Source: Polaromonas hydrogenivorans
Lineage (GTDB): Bacteria; Pseudomonadota; Gammaproteobacteria; Burkholderiales; Burkholderiaceae_C
Assembly: GCF_040105105.1 (NCBI RefSeq)
Contig: NZ_CP157677.1
Location: 62,001 to 126,000 of the forward strand
Length of the DNA: 64,000 nt
Reading direction: 5' to 3'
Part shown: positions 1 through 9,599 of the stretch, one piece after another
Layout: each line of letters begins with the position of its first letter
How positions within the stretch are numbered: the first letter of the stretch is position 1
Translations under genes and position numbers: made by a program
The notes under the pieces: model-generated
Told to the model about the DNA's origin: nothing
The model's input: only the letters and a program-made list of their open reading frames with translations
Databases searched by the model: none

Positions 1-40
1 ACTGAGGGTTTCAATGGCTGCGGCCTGACAAGCAGGCATG

Positions 41-91
<51 letters not shown>

Positions 92-98
92 GCGGACG

Positions 99-1085
99 TT
101 AGACCGGTGAAGACAGCGGGTCTTCATTTTGGAAACGTTCGGCCAACATCGGAAGTGCACCTGGTGTTGTACCGTTGGCCAGTTTCATGTGCAGATCAAT
201 GTGACGCTCGGAGGGCGCGAGCAAGCGCCGGTAGAGTTCCTTGCACAGCAGGCGAGCTTTTTGTCCGGGCCAATTTGCAGGAAGCAGTACGTCGGGAAGC
301 TCGGGGTCGCGTAACAGCAGCCGGCGATAGTCGTGAATGAGCAGTATGCGCATCAAAAAAGCGCTTTTGTCATCAATCGCGTTGTTAGCAACATGGCGCA
401 GTTTTTCTAAAAATGGGCTGTAGCGGACTACGAAATCACTATAAGACGCGCCCAGTTGTTCCAGGTTCCATGCGCGCTGCACCATGTCGGCGTCACTTGC
501 CGAGAGGTCCGACCCCGCATCGGCGGCAAGCAAAGGCATCAAGTGCTTCAACAAATCACTCATGCCCTCGGTCATGAGCGCATCCAAAGCGGTTGCCAGA
601 TCGGTGCTTGGATGCACAAAACAATCTGAACCGACGACGCCAAAACCCTGCCAGAAGAACGCGCGGCGCAAACGTTCGCGCTGCTTGGTGTCCAGTTCTC
701 CGACGGTCAGGATGAGGCGCCAGCGGCGATCCCAGATGGGTGCGTTAGAGGCGTAGATATGGCGGGCTGTTTCTTCAAAGCGACGCTGCCCTGCGGGGGT
801 CAGCATGTAATCCGCGCGACGGCCTATCGCTTCCGAATACATCCATTCGTCCTTGACGAGGCGAAAAATTGAAGTTCGGATGAGTCTGTCACTGAGCTCC
901 AAAGGCTCCAGCAAACCAATCAGGCTGCCTAGCCAGATCCGCCCGCCACGCGGCAGGACGGCATCGCCAAAAACAGAAATTATCAAGGATCCGGCTTTTA
1001 TGCGGCTTTGCTGCCGAAATTCGGCAAGGTGTTTTTGGATGAGATCAATCACGTGAATTGCAAAAAGAGGTCGACGTAAAGCCAT
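99..1085 (-). CDS. paaX: PaaX, phenylacetyl-CoA-responsive transcriptional repressor
   Basis: 328 residues, close to the family's usual 300-320. The PaaX signature segment (GGRIWLGSLIGLLEPLEL, about residues 47-64, followed by RLIRTSIFRLVKDEW) forms the winged-helix part; the rest matches the PaaX C-terminal domain. Known family members bind the divergent paa promoter and are released by phenylacetyl-CoA. The gene is transcribed away from paaN across a 250-bp intergenic region with strong inverted repeats, as expected for a repressor of the adjacent cluster. The start chosen gives a normal family N-terminus. Identification is firm; the ligand is inferred from the family. Confidence 0.95.
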   Translation of the reverse strand: MALRRPLFAIHVIDLIQKHLAEFRQQSRIKAGSLIISVFGDAVLPRGGRIWLGSLIGLLEPLELSDRLIRTSIFRLVKDEWMYSEAIGRRADYMLTPAGQRRFEETARHIYASNAPIWDRRWRLILTVGELDTKQRERLRRAFFWQGFGVVGSDCFVHPSTDLATALDALMTEGMSDLLKHLMPLLAADAGSDLSASDADMVQRAWNLEQLGASYSDFVVRYSPFLEKLRHVANNAIDDKSAFLMRILLIHDYRRLLLRDPELPDVLLPANWPGQKARLLCKELYRRLLAPSERHIDLHMKLANGTTPGALPMLAERFQNEDPLSSPV

Positions 1086-1335
1086 GAATCTTAGCTTCTC
1101 CCATTCTTTTATAAGTCCGGCTGGTGTTGTTCTGCATCACGAAGATCGTTGTTTTTTGTGTTGAATGCAGCAGCGTTTTTAACAAGTATTACGATACAAA
1201 TTAAAGAAATTTTTCTTTAAAAAAGAATCATATTATGATAAGCTTGATCCACATCAAAAGCGTTTGAATCGAAACTCGTTGTTGGCTGCAGCTATTTGTA
1301 TGCAACAGATCACTCCCTTTATCCAGGAAAAATCA
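1086..1335. promoter_or_regulatory. Divergent paaX / paaN control region with inverted repeats
   Basis: AT-rich, unlike the flanking genes. Positions 1201-1220 are an inverted repeat, TTAAAGAAA / TTTCTTTAA with a 2-base spacer. Positions 1227-1239 are a perfect 13-bp palindrome, ATCATATTATGAT, which overlaps a plausible -10 (TATTAT/TATGAT). A GAATCA at 1225-1230 lies 27 bases after CGATAC (1192-1197), which matches 4 of 6 bases of the other half of the TGATTC-N27-GAATCA operator described for E. coli PaaX. Operator function is inferred. A ribosome-binding site, AGGAAA, lies just before the ATG at 1336. Confidence 0.6.
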
Positions 1336-3003
1336 ATGTCTCATCCCTTATTCGAAAAGCACCGCATCAAACTCGACAACGCGCTCAAGGCGATACAGAC
1401 GCGTGGTTATTGGGCTGCCTACAACGAGATGCCAAGTCCAAAAACCTATGGTGAAACCGCAGCCGAAGACGGCAAGCGGGCCTTTGAGGCGCATCTGGGT
1501 CAAAAGTTTGATCTCGCCCAGCCGGGGCAGGCGGACTGGCACGGGGGGGAGCAGTCACCATTCGGAGTTGAATTGAATATTCAATACCCGGTGTGTGAGG
1601 CTCAGGCTTTGATTGATGCGGGTCAGCAGGCCATGACAGGCTGGCAGGCTGCGGGCTGCGAGGGGCGCACCGGCATTTGCATCGAGATACTTGACCGCTT
1701 GAATCAGCAAAGTTTTGAGCTGGCACACGCCGTGATGATGACAACTGGGCAAGGCTGGATGATGGCTTTTCAGGCCGGCTCGCCGCATGCCCAGGATCGC
1801 GGCCTGGAAGCTGTGACCTATGCCTACCGCGAACAGAGCTTTGTGCCGCTTGATGCGCTCTGGGAAAAGCAGCAGGGCAAGAACCCGCCGCTGGTGATGA
1901 AAAAGCATTTTGAAGTGGTCGGACGTGGTGTCGGCGTCGTCGTGGGCTGCGGCACCTTCCCGACATGGAATACCTACCCCGGCCTGTTTGCGGCCTTGGC
2001 GACCGGCAATGCCGTGATTGTCAAGCCGCATAGCAACGCCATTTTGCCGGCAGCCATCACCGTGCGCACCATTCGTGCCGTGCTGGCTGAAAATGGCATT
2101 GATCCCAATCTGGTCACTCTGTGTGTTGCGGCCAAGCGCGAAACCACGCAACAACTGGTGACGCATTCGGCGGTCAAGTCCATCGATTTCACGGGCAGCA
2201 ATGTGTTTGGTCAGTGGCTGATCGACAACTGCCGCCAGGCTCAGGTGTATGCCGAGTTGGCGGGCGTCAACAACATCGTGATCGACTCCACCGACGCGTA
2301 TAAATCGATGCTGCGCAATGTGGCCTTTACGCTGTCCTTGTACTCCGGTCAGATGTGCACCACATCGCAGGTTCTCTTTGTGCCAGCCGGCGGGATTGAA
2401 ACTGAAGACGGCCACAAGTCTTACGACGATGTCTGCACGGACCTCGCCCGTACCATTGAGAGTACATTGGCCAAGCCGGAAGTCGCCCTGGCCGTGCTTG
2501 GCGCGGTGCAGTCAGCCGCTACATTGACGCGAATTGACGAGGCCAACAGCGGCGTGCTGGGCAAAGTGATTCTGGCTTCGAAAAAACTCAACAACCCCGA
2601 ATTTCCGAACGCAGAAGTGCACACGCCCGCACTGCTGGCCTGCGATGCAGCCGACGAAAAAGCCTACATGGAAGAGCGCTTCGGCCCGATCACTTTTGTC
2701 GTCAAAGTGGCAGATACAGCTGCAGCTATCGCCTTGTCGGAGCGCGTTGTGAGCACCCATGGCGCCCTGACCACCGGTATTTACTCGACCAAACCGGACG
2801 TGCTTGATGCCATGACCGCCGCTACCTGGCGCTCCAAGGTGGCGCTGTCGATCAACCTGACCAGTGGCGTGTTTGTGAACCAGTCCTCTGCCTTCTCTGA
2901 CTACCACGGCACAGGCGGAAACCCATCGGCCAATGCGTCGTACGCGGATTCGGCTTTTGTGGCCAACCGCTTTCGCGTGGTTCAGCGTCGTTACCACATG
3001 TAA
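1336..3003 (+). CDS. paaN: PaaN-type aldehyde dehydrogenase family protein of phenylacetate catabolism
   Basis: 555 residues from the ATG at 1336, which follows AGGAAAAATCA. An in-frame TTG 72 bases upstream has no such site. The fold is that of NAD(P)-dependent aldehyde dehydrogenases: the nucleophile Cys lies in SGQMCTTSQ (about residue 341) and the general-base Glu in AELAGVNN (about 306). It is the stand-alone PaaN type and differs from the fused PaaZ found at 15.8-17.8 kb. Its exact step is uncertain in the literature; ring-opening semialdehyde oxidation was the early proposal. It is the first gene of the paa operon, 9 bases before paaG. The presence of both paaN and paaZ suggests redundancy or a different substrate. 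Confidence 0.88.
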   Translation: MSHPLFEKHRIKLDNALKAIQTRGYWAAYNEMPSPKTYGETAAEDGKRAFEAHLGQKFDLAQPGQADWHGGEQSPFGVELNIQYPVCEAQALIDAGQQAMTGWQAAGCEGRTGICIEILDRLNQQSFELAHAVMMTTGQGWMMAFQAGSPHAQDRGLEAVTYAYREQSFVPLDALWEKQQGKNPPLVMKKHFEVVGRGVGVVVGCGTFPTWNTYPGLFAALATGNAVIVKPHSNAILPAAITVRTIRAVLAENGIDPNLVTLCVAAKRETTQQLVTHSAVKSIDFTGSNVFGQWLIDNCRQAQVYAELAGVNNIVIDSTDAYKSMLRNVAFTLSLYSGQMCTTSQVLFVPAGGIETEDGHKSYDDVCTDLARTIESTLAKPEVALAVLGAVQSAATLTRIDEANSGVLGKVILASKKLNNPEFPNAEVHTPALLACDAADEKAYMEERFGPITFVVKVADTAAAIALSERVVSTHGALTTGIYSTKPDVLDAMTAATWRSKVALSINLTSGVFVNQSSAFSDYHGTGGNPSANASYADSAFVANRFRVVQRRYHM

Positions 3004-3012
3004 GGCACGGCC

Positions 3013-3810
3013 ATGACTTTTGAAACAATTCGCTTTGAGACGCAGGGCAGTGTTGCCCGTCTGACACTCAATCGTCCCGACAAGATGAACAGCTTCAACG
3101 CAGCCATGCACGCCGAGCTGCGTGTGGCGCTTGATCAGGTTCAGGAAGATCAAACCATCCGGGTGCTCGTGCTGACGGGCGCTGGACGAGGTTTTTGTGC
3201 CGGGCAGGATTTGTCAGATCACCAGGTGCAGTTCATTGCGGGTGAAGCACCGCCAGACATGGGCAACGTGGTTGAGAAAAACTACAAGCCGTTGATCCTG
3301 CGTCTGCAAAATTTGCGGGTTCCGACCATCGCCGCCGTCAATGGTATTGCGGCCGGTGCCGGGTCCAGCCTGGCGCTGGCTTGTGATCTGGTGATCGCCT
3401 GCAAGTCGGCTTCGTTTATGCAGGCCTTCTCCAAGGTCGGGCTGATTCCTGATACCGGCGGTACCTGGTTTTTGCCGCAACGCGTGGGCATGGCGCGCGC
3501 CATGGGCCTGGCCTTGTTGGCGGGCAAGCTGTCTGCTGAGAAAGCAGCCGAATGGGGGCTGATCTGGGCAACGGTAGAAGATGCAGAGTTTGCCGGGGCG
3601 GTTGACGCCTTGGCTGCACAGCTTTCGACTGGACCCACCAAATCCCTCGTGCGCACCCGTCAAGCCATGCACGCGGCCCCCGGACATACCCTGGAGCAAC
3701 AATTGTCCATGGAAGCCGGTTTCATGCGGGAATTGGGCTGGAGTGCCGATTTCACCGAGGGGGTGGCGGCTTTCATCGGCAAGCGCATCCCGAATTTCAC
3801 CGGGGCGTAA
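3013..3810 (+). CDS. paaG: PaaG, 1,2-epoxyphenylacetyl-CoA isomerase
   Basis: 265 residues, crotonase superfamily. Oxyanion-hole segment GRGFCAGQDLSDH is at about 58-70, and Asp147 in IPDTGGTW is in the position of the catalytic acid of PaaG isomerases. The enzyme converts the ring-epoxide of phenylacetyl-CoA to the seven-membered oxepin-CoA and later isomerises the unsaturated product. It lies 9 bases after paaN and 4 bases before paaH, so it is almost certainly in the same transcript. Confidence 0.93.
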   Translation: MTFETIRFETQGSVARLTLNRPDKMNSFNAAMHAELRVALDQVQEDQTIRVLVLTGAGRGFCAGQDLSDHQVQFIAGEAPPDMGNVVEKNYKPLILRLQNLRVPTIAAVNGIAAGAGSSLALACDLVIACKSASFMQAFSKVGLIPDTGGTWFLPQRVGMARAMGLALLAGKLSAEKAAEWGLIWATVEDAEFAGAVDALAAQLSTGPTKSLVRTRQAMHAAPGHTLEQQLSMEAGFMRELGWSADFTEGVAAFIGKRIPNFTGA

Positions 3811-3814
3811 GCGA

Positions 3815-5341
3815 ATGAACCCCCCTCTTTCCAAGCAAGCAGTTGTCGCGGTGATCGGTGCGGGCGCCATGGGCGCTGGTATTGCGCAGGTGACAGCTGC
3901 CGCAGGTCATACTGTGAAATTGCTGGACACCCGTGCGCAGGCGGCTGAGGATGCCGTTGCGGGTATTCGTGCGCAGTTCGCAAAAATGGCAGCCAAAGGC
4001 AAGCTGACCGCACAAGCCGCTGCTGCTGCAGGTGCACGACTGATGCCGGTTGATCAGTTGGCTGATCTGGCCGACGCCAGCTTGGTGATTGAGGCGATCG
4101 TCGAAAACCTGGCTGCCAAGCAAAAGCTGTACGGCGACCTTGAAGCGGTGGTTGGTGCGGACTGCATTTTTGGCACCAACACTTCCTCCATTTCCGTCAC
4201 TGCGATTGGGGCGGCCCTGCAGCATCCTGAGCGGCTTGCCGGTCTGCATTTTTTCAATCCTGCCCCCTTGATGGCGCTGGTCGAAATCGTCTCCGGTCTG
4301 GCCACTGACATATCCGTAGCCCAAACGCTGTTTGCCACTGCCACCGCCTGGGGTAAAACGGCGGTGCATGCCAAATCGACACCGGGCTTCATCGTCAACC
4401 GTGTCGCGCGCCCGTATTACGCCGAAGCCATGCGCGTGCTCAATGAAGGCGGCGCTGATGCCGCCACCATCGACGCTTGCTGCCGCGAAGCCGGCGGTTT
4501 TCGCATGGGGCCGTTCGAGCTGATGGACATGATCGGCCACGACGTTAATTTTGCCGTGACCAATTCCGTCTGGCGCGCCTTCTACAACGACCAGCGTTTC
4601 CTGCCATCCCTGATTCAGCAGGAACTGGTCGATGCCGGCTTTCTCGGCAAAAAAACCGGGCGTGGTTTTTATGACTACCGGGAAGGCGCTGTGCGTCCTG
4701 CACCCAGCACCGAAGCAGCGCAAGCGGTAACCGGCGACATTGTTATTTATGGAGAGGGTGCCGCCGCCAAGGCATTGAGTGAGCACTTGCAGGCCCACAA
4801 AGTGGACTTTAGCCAAGCGACTGCCAGCGGCGACTTGCTGGCTGAAGCGGGCAGCGCACGGCTCTATGTCACGGATGGCCGCACGGCAACGCGCAGGGCC
4901 TTTGAGACCGGTGTCGCCAATACCGTGCTGATCGATTTGGCGCTGGATTACAGCAAGGTGACGCGTCTGGCCATCAGTGTTGCCGCGCAATGCGACGCCA
5001 CCAGCGCAGCGAATGCTATCGCCTTGCTGCAAGCGGCCGGGATGGCAGTTTCCCGTTTCAGCGATGTACCCGGTTTGGCCGTCATGCGCAGTGTCGCCAT
5101 GCTGGCCAATGAAGCGGCTGATGCAGTGAATCAAGGTGTGTGTGATGCCCAAGGGGCCGATTCGGCCATGCGGTTAGGCGTCAATTACCCCTGTGGACCA
5201 CTCGCCTGGGCGGATGCCGTTGGTTTACCAAAAATAAGCCAGGTGCTCACCAATCTTGGCCAAGCCTACGGGGAAGACCGCTACCGCGTCTCGCCGCTGA
5301 TCCAGCACAAAGTTTTTTCCGGAAAGAATTTTCATGACTGA
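3815..5341 (+). CDS. paaH: PaaH, 3-hydroxyadipyl-CoA dehydrogenase (NAD-dependent)
   Basis: 508 residues from the ATG at 3815, 4 bases after the paaG stop. The Rossmann motif GAGAMGAGIAQ begins near residue 15, NTSSISVTAIG and HFFNPAPLM are typical of 3-hydroxyacyl-CoA dehydrogenases, and a second dehydrogenase C-terminal domain follows, as in the long PaaH form. It oxidises 3-hydroxyadipyl-CoA to 3-oxoadipyl-CoA. The last 8 bases overlap paaI, indicating translational coupling. Confidence 0.93.
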   Translation: MNPPLSKQAVVAVIGAGAMGAGIAQVTAAAGHTVKLLDTRAQAAEDAVAGIRAQFAKMAAKGKLTAQAAAAAGARLMPVDQLADLADASLVIEAIVENLAAKQKLYGDLEAVVGADCIFGTNTSSISVTAIGAALQHPERLAGLHFFNPAPLMALVEIVSGLATDISVAQTLFATATAWGKTAVHAKSTPGFIVNRVARPYYAEAMRVLNEGGADAATIDACCREAGGFRMGPFELMDMIGHDVNFAVTNSVWRAFYNDQRFLPSLIQQELVDAGFLGKKTGRGFYDYREGAVRPAPSTEAAQAVTGDIVIYGEGAAAKALSEHLQAHKVDFSQATASGDLLAEAGSARLYVTDGRTATRRAFETGVANTVLIDLALDYSKVTRLAISVAAQCDATSAANAIALLQAAGMAVSRFSDVPGLAVMRSVAMLANEAADAVNQGVCDAQGADSAMRLGVNYPCGPLAWADAVGLPKISQVLTNLGQAYGEDRYRVSPLIQHKVFSGKNFHD

Positions 5342-5798
5342 ACCACATGCCGATCCGCAGGCCTTGGCCGAAAAGGTTTCTGCCGCCATGTGGTCGCGCG
5401 ACCGCGCCACCAATGCCTTGGCTATGCAGATACTCGGCGTCAAACCTGGCTACGCCATCGTGTCGATGCAGGTGCGTACCGACATGCTCAATGGCCACCA
5501 TATCTGTCACGGCGGCTACATCTTTACGCTGGCCGACAGCGCCTTTGCCTATGCCTGCAACAGCTACAACCAAAACACGGTGGCTTCTGCCTGTCATATT
5601 GACTTTCTGGCGCCTGCCAGGGAAGGCGACATCCTGGAGGCCGAAGCCGTCGAGTGCTCGCTGTCCGGTCGCACCGGTGTTTATGACGTCACGGTGCGCG
5701 TGCTGGACGGCAAAACCATCGCCCTGTTTCGCGGCAAGAGCTACCGCATCAGCGGCGAAGTGATTGACGGCTTGCAGCAAGCCGAACATGTCAAATAG
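5334..5798 (+). CDS. paaI: PaaI, hydroxyphenylacetyl-CoA thioesterase (hotdog fold)
   Basis: 154 residues. The hotdog-fold helix carries HGGYIFTLADSAFA, with Asp68 at the catalytic position of PaaI thioesterases. Family members hydrolyse dead-end ring-hydroxylated phenylacetyl-CoA and protect the CoA pool. The start overlaps the end of paaH by 8 bases. A 31-base gap then leads to paaK. Confidence 0.92.
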   Translation: MTEPHADPQALAEKVSAAMWSRDRATNALAMQILGVKPGYAIVSMQVRTDMLNGHHICHGGYIFTLADSAFAYACNSYNQNTVASACHIDFLAPAREGDILEAEAVECSLSGRTGVYDVTVRVLDGKTIALFRGKSYRISGEVIDGLQQAEHVK

Positions 5799-5829
5799 TC
5801 ATATTAGCAAGTACCAAGAGGAGACAACA

Positions 5830-7155
5830 ATGCCTGTTAAAAAGCCCATGCCCGGAGACCTCGAGCACATCGAGACCGCCAGCCGCGATGAGATCACCGC
5901 CCTGCAGCTGGAGCGCATGAAGTGGACGTTGAAGCACGTTTATGAGAATGTTCCGCATTACAAAAAGAAATTTGATGAAAAAGGCGTGCACCCTGACGAC
6001 CTGAAAACTTTGGCAGATCTGGCCAAGTTTCCGTTCACCACCAAAATCGACCTGCGCGACAACTACCCGTTTGGCCTGTTTGCCGTGCCTCGCACCCAGG
6101 TGGCCCGTGTTCACGCCTCATCCGGCACCACCGGCAAACCGATCGTCGTCGGCTACACGCTCAAAGACATTGATACCTGGGCCAATCTGGTGGCGCGCTC
6201 AATCCGCGCCGCGGGTGGCCGCGCCGGCGACACTTGCCATATCGCCTACGGCTACGGCTTGTTCACCGGCGGCATGGGTGCTCATTATGGCGCCGAGCGC
6301 GCCGGCTGTATGGTGATCCCGATGTCGGGCGGTCAGACAGAAAAGCAGGTGCAGTTGATCCAGGATTTCCAGCCTGAAATCATCATGGTCACCCCGTCCT
6401 ACTCGCTGGTGATTGCTGAGGAGTTTGAACGCCAGGGCATCAAGCCCGAAGACATTTCTTTAAAGATCGGCATCTTCGGTGCCGAGCCATGGGGCCACGG
6501 CATGCGCGATGAGATTGAGCGCAAGCTGGGTATCGAAGCCATCGACATCTACGGGTTGACTGAAGTCATGGGACCCGGTGTGGCCTGTGAATGTATCGAA
6601 TCCAAGGATGGTCCTGTGATTTGGGAAGATCATTTCTATCCAGAGATCATCAACCCGGAGACTGGTGAAGTGGTGGCTGATGGTGAGGAAGGCGAACTGG
6701 TTTTTACCTCGCTTTCCAAGGAAGCCATGCCGGTGATTCGCTACCGGACCCGTGATCTGACACGCTTGCTGCCACCCACCTCGCGCAGCTTCCGGCGCAT
6801 GGACCGGATCACGGGTCGTACTGACGACATGCTGATCGTGCGTGGCGTCAACGTTTTCCCGAGCGTGATTGAAGAGCAGATCCTGCGCAACAAGCGTCTG
6901 GCGGGCACCTATCAAATTCTGCTCAGCCGTGACGGCCACCTTGACACCGTTGAAGTGCGTTGCGAACTGCAGCGAGAGTTTTCCGGCCACTTGTCTCCCG
7001 TGGAGATCCAGGCAATCAGCAAGGAATTGCAGCACCACATCAAGACTATTGCCGGCATCTCGACGCGGGTGACAGTCATGGATCACGACTCGATTCCACG
7101 CACCTTGACGGGCAAGGCCCGCCGGGTGATTGATGAGCGTCCTAAACAACACTGA
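5830..7155 (+). CDS. paaK: PaaK, phenylacetate-CoA ligase (AMP-forming)
   Basis: 441 residues, matching the 430-440 of the family. The ATG at 5830 is preceded by AGAGGAG; the frame stays open 22 codons upstream but without a better start. The adenylate-forming P-loop SSGTTGKPIV is near residue 97, YGLTEVMGPG is a substrate/AMP contact segment, and the C-terminal lid carries GRTDDMLIVRG. It activates phenylacetate to phenylacetyl-CoA, the first step of the pathway, and thereby makes the inducer that releases PaaX. Confidence 0.96.
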   Translation: MPVKKPMPGDLEHIETASRDEITALQLERMKWTLKHVYENVPHYKKKFDEKGVHPDDLKTLADLAKFPFTTKIDLRDNYPFGLFAVPRTQVARVHASSGTTGKPIVVGYTLKDIDTWANLVARSIRAAGGRAGDTCHIAYGYGLFTGGMGAHYGAERAGCMVIPMSGGQTEKQVQLIQDFQPEIIMVTPSYSLVIAEEFERQGIKPEDISLKIGIFGAEPWGHGMRDEIERKLGIEAIDIYGLTEVMGPGVACECIESKDGPVIWEDHFYPEIINPETGEVVADGEEGELVFTSLSKEAMPVIRYRTRDLTRLLPPTSRSFRRMDRITGRTDDMLIVRGVNVFPSVIEEQILRNKRLAGTYQILLSRDGHLDTVEVRCELQREFSGHLSPVEIQAISKELQHHIKTIAGISTRVTVMDHDSIPRTLTGKARRVIDERPKQH

Positions 7156-7165
7156 AAGAACTGAC

Positions 7166-8371
7166 ATGACTGAAGCTTTTATCTGCGACGCCATTCGCAC
7201 CCCCATTGGTCGCTACGGTGGCGCATTGGCCAGCGTGCGAGCTGACGACCTCGGTGCCATACCGCTCAAGGCGTTAATGGAACGAAACTCCGAAGTCGAT
7301 TGGACGATGGTGGACGACATCATCTATGGCTGCGCGAATCAGGCTGGCGAAGACAATCGCAACGTGGCCCGCATGTCTGGCCTGCTGGCCGGGCTGCCCA
7401 TCGACGTGCCCGGCACCACGGTCAACCGCCTGTGTGGCTCTGGCATGGACGCCATCGGCCTGGCGGCACGTTCGATCAAGGCCGGCGACACCGAACTGAT
7501 GATCGCAGGCGGCGTCGAAAGCATGTCACGCGCGCCCTTCGTCATGGGCAAGGCAGAAAGCGCTTACTCGCGCAATGCCGCCATCTTTGATACGACCATC
7601 GGCTGGCGTTTCACCAATCCGTTGATGAAAAAGTTGTACGAAACGCATTCGATGCCGCAAACGGCGGACAACGTGGCGGCTGATTTCAATATTTCCCGCG
7701 CCGATCAGGATGCTTTCGCGCTGCGCTCGCAGCAGCGCTGGGCAGCTGCCAACGCAGCAGGGCTCTTCAACGCCGAAATCGTGCCTGTGGTGATCCCACG
7801 TAAGAAGGGCGAGCCGGTAGTGGTTGATACCGACGAACATCCGCGCCCGGAAACCACGCTGGAGATGCTGGCCAAGTTAAAAGGCGTGAATGGGCCAGAA
7901 CTTTCCGTGACTGCGGGCAATGCTTCAGGTGTCAACGACGGCGCCTGCGCGCTGCTGATCGCATCCGAGGCTGCCGCCCATCAGCATGGGCTGACGCCAC
8001 GTGCCCGAGTCGTTGCCATGGCAACGGCTGGTGTGGCGCCGCGCATCATGGGCTTCGGCCCAGCACCGGCCGTCCGCAAAGTGTTGGCCAAGGCCGGCTT
8101 GAGGCTCGATCAGATGGACGTCATCGAACTCAATGAAGCTTTTGCGGCGCAGGGTCTGGCTGTTTTGCGTGACCTCGGTCTGGCGGACGATGAAGAGCGG
8201 GTGAACCCCAATGGCGGCGCGATTGCCATGGGACATCCACTCGGCATGAGCGGGGCCCGCTTGGTGACGACCGCGAGTTACGAGCTGGCGCGGCGTGGTG
8301 GGCGCTATGCGCTTTGCACCATGTGTATCGGTGTTGGGCAGGGCATTGCTCTCATTATTGAGCGAATTTAA
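7166..8371 (+). CDS. paaJ: PaaJ, 3-oxoadipyl-CoA / 3-oxo-5,6-dehydrosuberyl-CoA thiolase
   Basis: 401 residues from the ATG at 7166, the same length as E. coli PaaJ; upstream in-frame ATGs lie inside paaK. Nucleophile Cys90 is in [11 protein letters not shown], the His of [11 protein letters not shown] and the Cys of [10 protein letters not shown] complete the thiolase active site. It performs the two CoA-dependent cleavages that yield acetyl-CoA and finally succinyl-CoA. It lies 10 bases after paaK. Confidence 0.94.
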   Translation: MTEAFICDAIRTPIGRYGGALASVRADDLGAIPLKALMERNSEVDWTMVDDIIYGCANQAGEDNRNVARMSGLLAGLPIDVPGTTVNRLCGSGMDAIGLAARSIKAGDTELMIAGGVESMSRAPFVMGKAESAYSRNAAIFDTTIGWRFTNPLMKKLYETHSMPQTADNVAADFNISRADQDAFALRSQQRWAAANAAGLFNAEIVPVVIPRKKGEPVVVDTDEHPRPETTLEMLAKLKGVNGPELSVTAGNASGVNDGACALLIASEAAAHQHGLTPRARVVAMATAGVAPRIMGFGPAPAVRKVLAKAGLRLDQMDVIELNEAFAAQGLAVLRDLGLADDEERVNPNGGAIAMGHPLGMSGARLVTTASYELARRGGRYALCTMCIGVGQGIALIIERI

Positions 8372-8394
8372 GACTTCACAACGGAGACAAAACC

Positions 8395-9540
8395 ATGAAA
8401 TTCAGACTGAAAACGCTAGCCATCGGCGCCGCCCTGGCTTTCGGAGCCTTGAGTGCTTATGCTGCGGATCCCATCAAGATTGGCTCCATACTTTCTGTCA
8501 CCGGTCCGGCCGCTTTCCTCGGGGATCCTGAACTGAAGACCTTGCAACTCTACGTTGAAGAATTGAACAAAAAAGGCGGCGTGCTGGGCCGTCAACTGCA
8601 ACTGGTTCACTACGACGATGGCAGCGACGCCAATAAGGCCAACGGTTTTGCCAAGCGTCTGATCGATGATGACAAGGTAGATATTTTGATCGGTGGCACG
8701 ACCACGGGCTCCACCATGTCGGTGGTGCCATTGGCTGAAAAAGCCAACATTCCCTTCATCTCCCTGGCTGGCGCTGTGGTTATCGTCGAACCGGTCAAAA
8801 AATGGGTATTCAAGACGCCTCACACAGACCGCATGGCGGCCGAAAAAGTGTTCGAGGACATGAAGAAACACAGCATCACCAAGGTGGCGCTGTTATCGGA
8901 GACCAGCGGTTTCGGTCAATCCGGCAAGAAGGAAACCGAGGGCGTCGCAGCCAAGTACGGCATCACCTTGGTCGCCAACGAAACCTACGGACCGAAAGAC
9001 ACCGACATCAGCCCACAGTTGACGAAGATTAAAAACGCCCCGGGTGTGCAGGCTGTGTTCGTGTTCGGTCTGGGTCAAGGTCCAGCCATCGTCACCAAGA
9101 ACTACAAGCAGCTTGGCATCACTTTGCCGCTGTACCAGTCGCACGGCGTAGCTTCCGATGATTTCCTGAAACTGGCCGGCCCTGCAGCAGAAGGTGTGCG
9201 TCTGCCTTCGCCAGCCCAGCTGATCTCCGGAAAACTGGCGGCCAACGATCCTCAAAAACCGGTTGTAGCGGCCTACGAACTGGCCTACAAGACGCGCTAC
9301 AAGCAGGATGTTTCGACCTTCGGTGGCTATGCCTACGATGGCCTGATGATTGCCGTCGATGCGATCAAGCGAGCCGGGGGGACGGACAAGGCCAAAGTGC
9401 GTGACGCCATCGAGGCGACCAAAGCTTATGTGGGGTCGAGTGGCAATGTGACGATGTCGCCAACCGACCACATGGGTCTTGATCTGACGTCCTTCCGGAT
9501 GCTGGAAATCAAGGGTGGCGACTGGACGATTTCCAATTAA
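8395..9540 (+). CDS. Periplasmic ABC-type substrate-binding protein (LivJ/amino-acid-type)
   Basis: 381 residues with a clear signal peptide (cleavage predicted after AYA, residue 23). The body is a leucine/branched-chain-type periplasmic binding fold (IKIGSILSVTGPAAFLGDPE, GGVLGRQLQLV, GGYAYDGLMIAVDAI). It probably captures an aromatic acid, possibly phenylacetate or a related compound, but this rests only on its place between paaJ and the crotonase gene. No permease or ATPase gene is in the window, so it must use a transporter encoded elsewhere. An ACAACGGAGA ribosome-binding site precedes the ATG. Confidence 0.88.
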   Translation: MKFRLKTLAIGAALAFGALSAYAADPIKIGSILSVTGPAAFLGDPELKTLQLYVEELNKKGGVLGRQLQLVHYDDGSDANKANGFAKRLIDDDKVDILIGGTTTGSTMSVVPLAEKANIPFISLAGAVVIVEPVKKWVFKTPHTDRMAAEKVFEDMKKHSITKVALLSETSGFGQSGKKETEGVAAKYGITLVANETYGPKDTDISPQLTKIKNAPGVQAVFVFGLGQGPAIVTKNYKQLGITLPLYQSHGVASDDFLKLAGPAAEGVRLPSPAQLISGKLAANDPQKPVVAAYELAYKTRYKQDVSTFGGYAYDGLMIAVDAIKRAGGTDKAKVRDAIEATKAYVGSSGNVTMSPTDHMGLDLTSFRMLEIKGGDWTISN

Positions 9541-9599
9541 CGTCAAAACAAAAACTCAGCCGCTTTCGGGCGCTGATACAGGCTGGAGCAAATCATCGT

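Noticed and set aside
3797..5152. 451-codon minus-strand frame opposite paaH (and similar long frames at 26060-27700 and 31925-33355)
   Set aside because: They are mirror frames of strongly conserved plus-strand genes (paaH, dmpN, dmpC), a usual effect of high GC third positions; no family resemblance.
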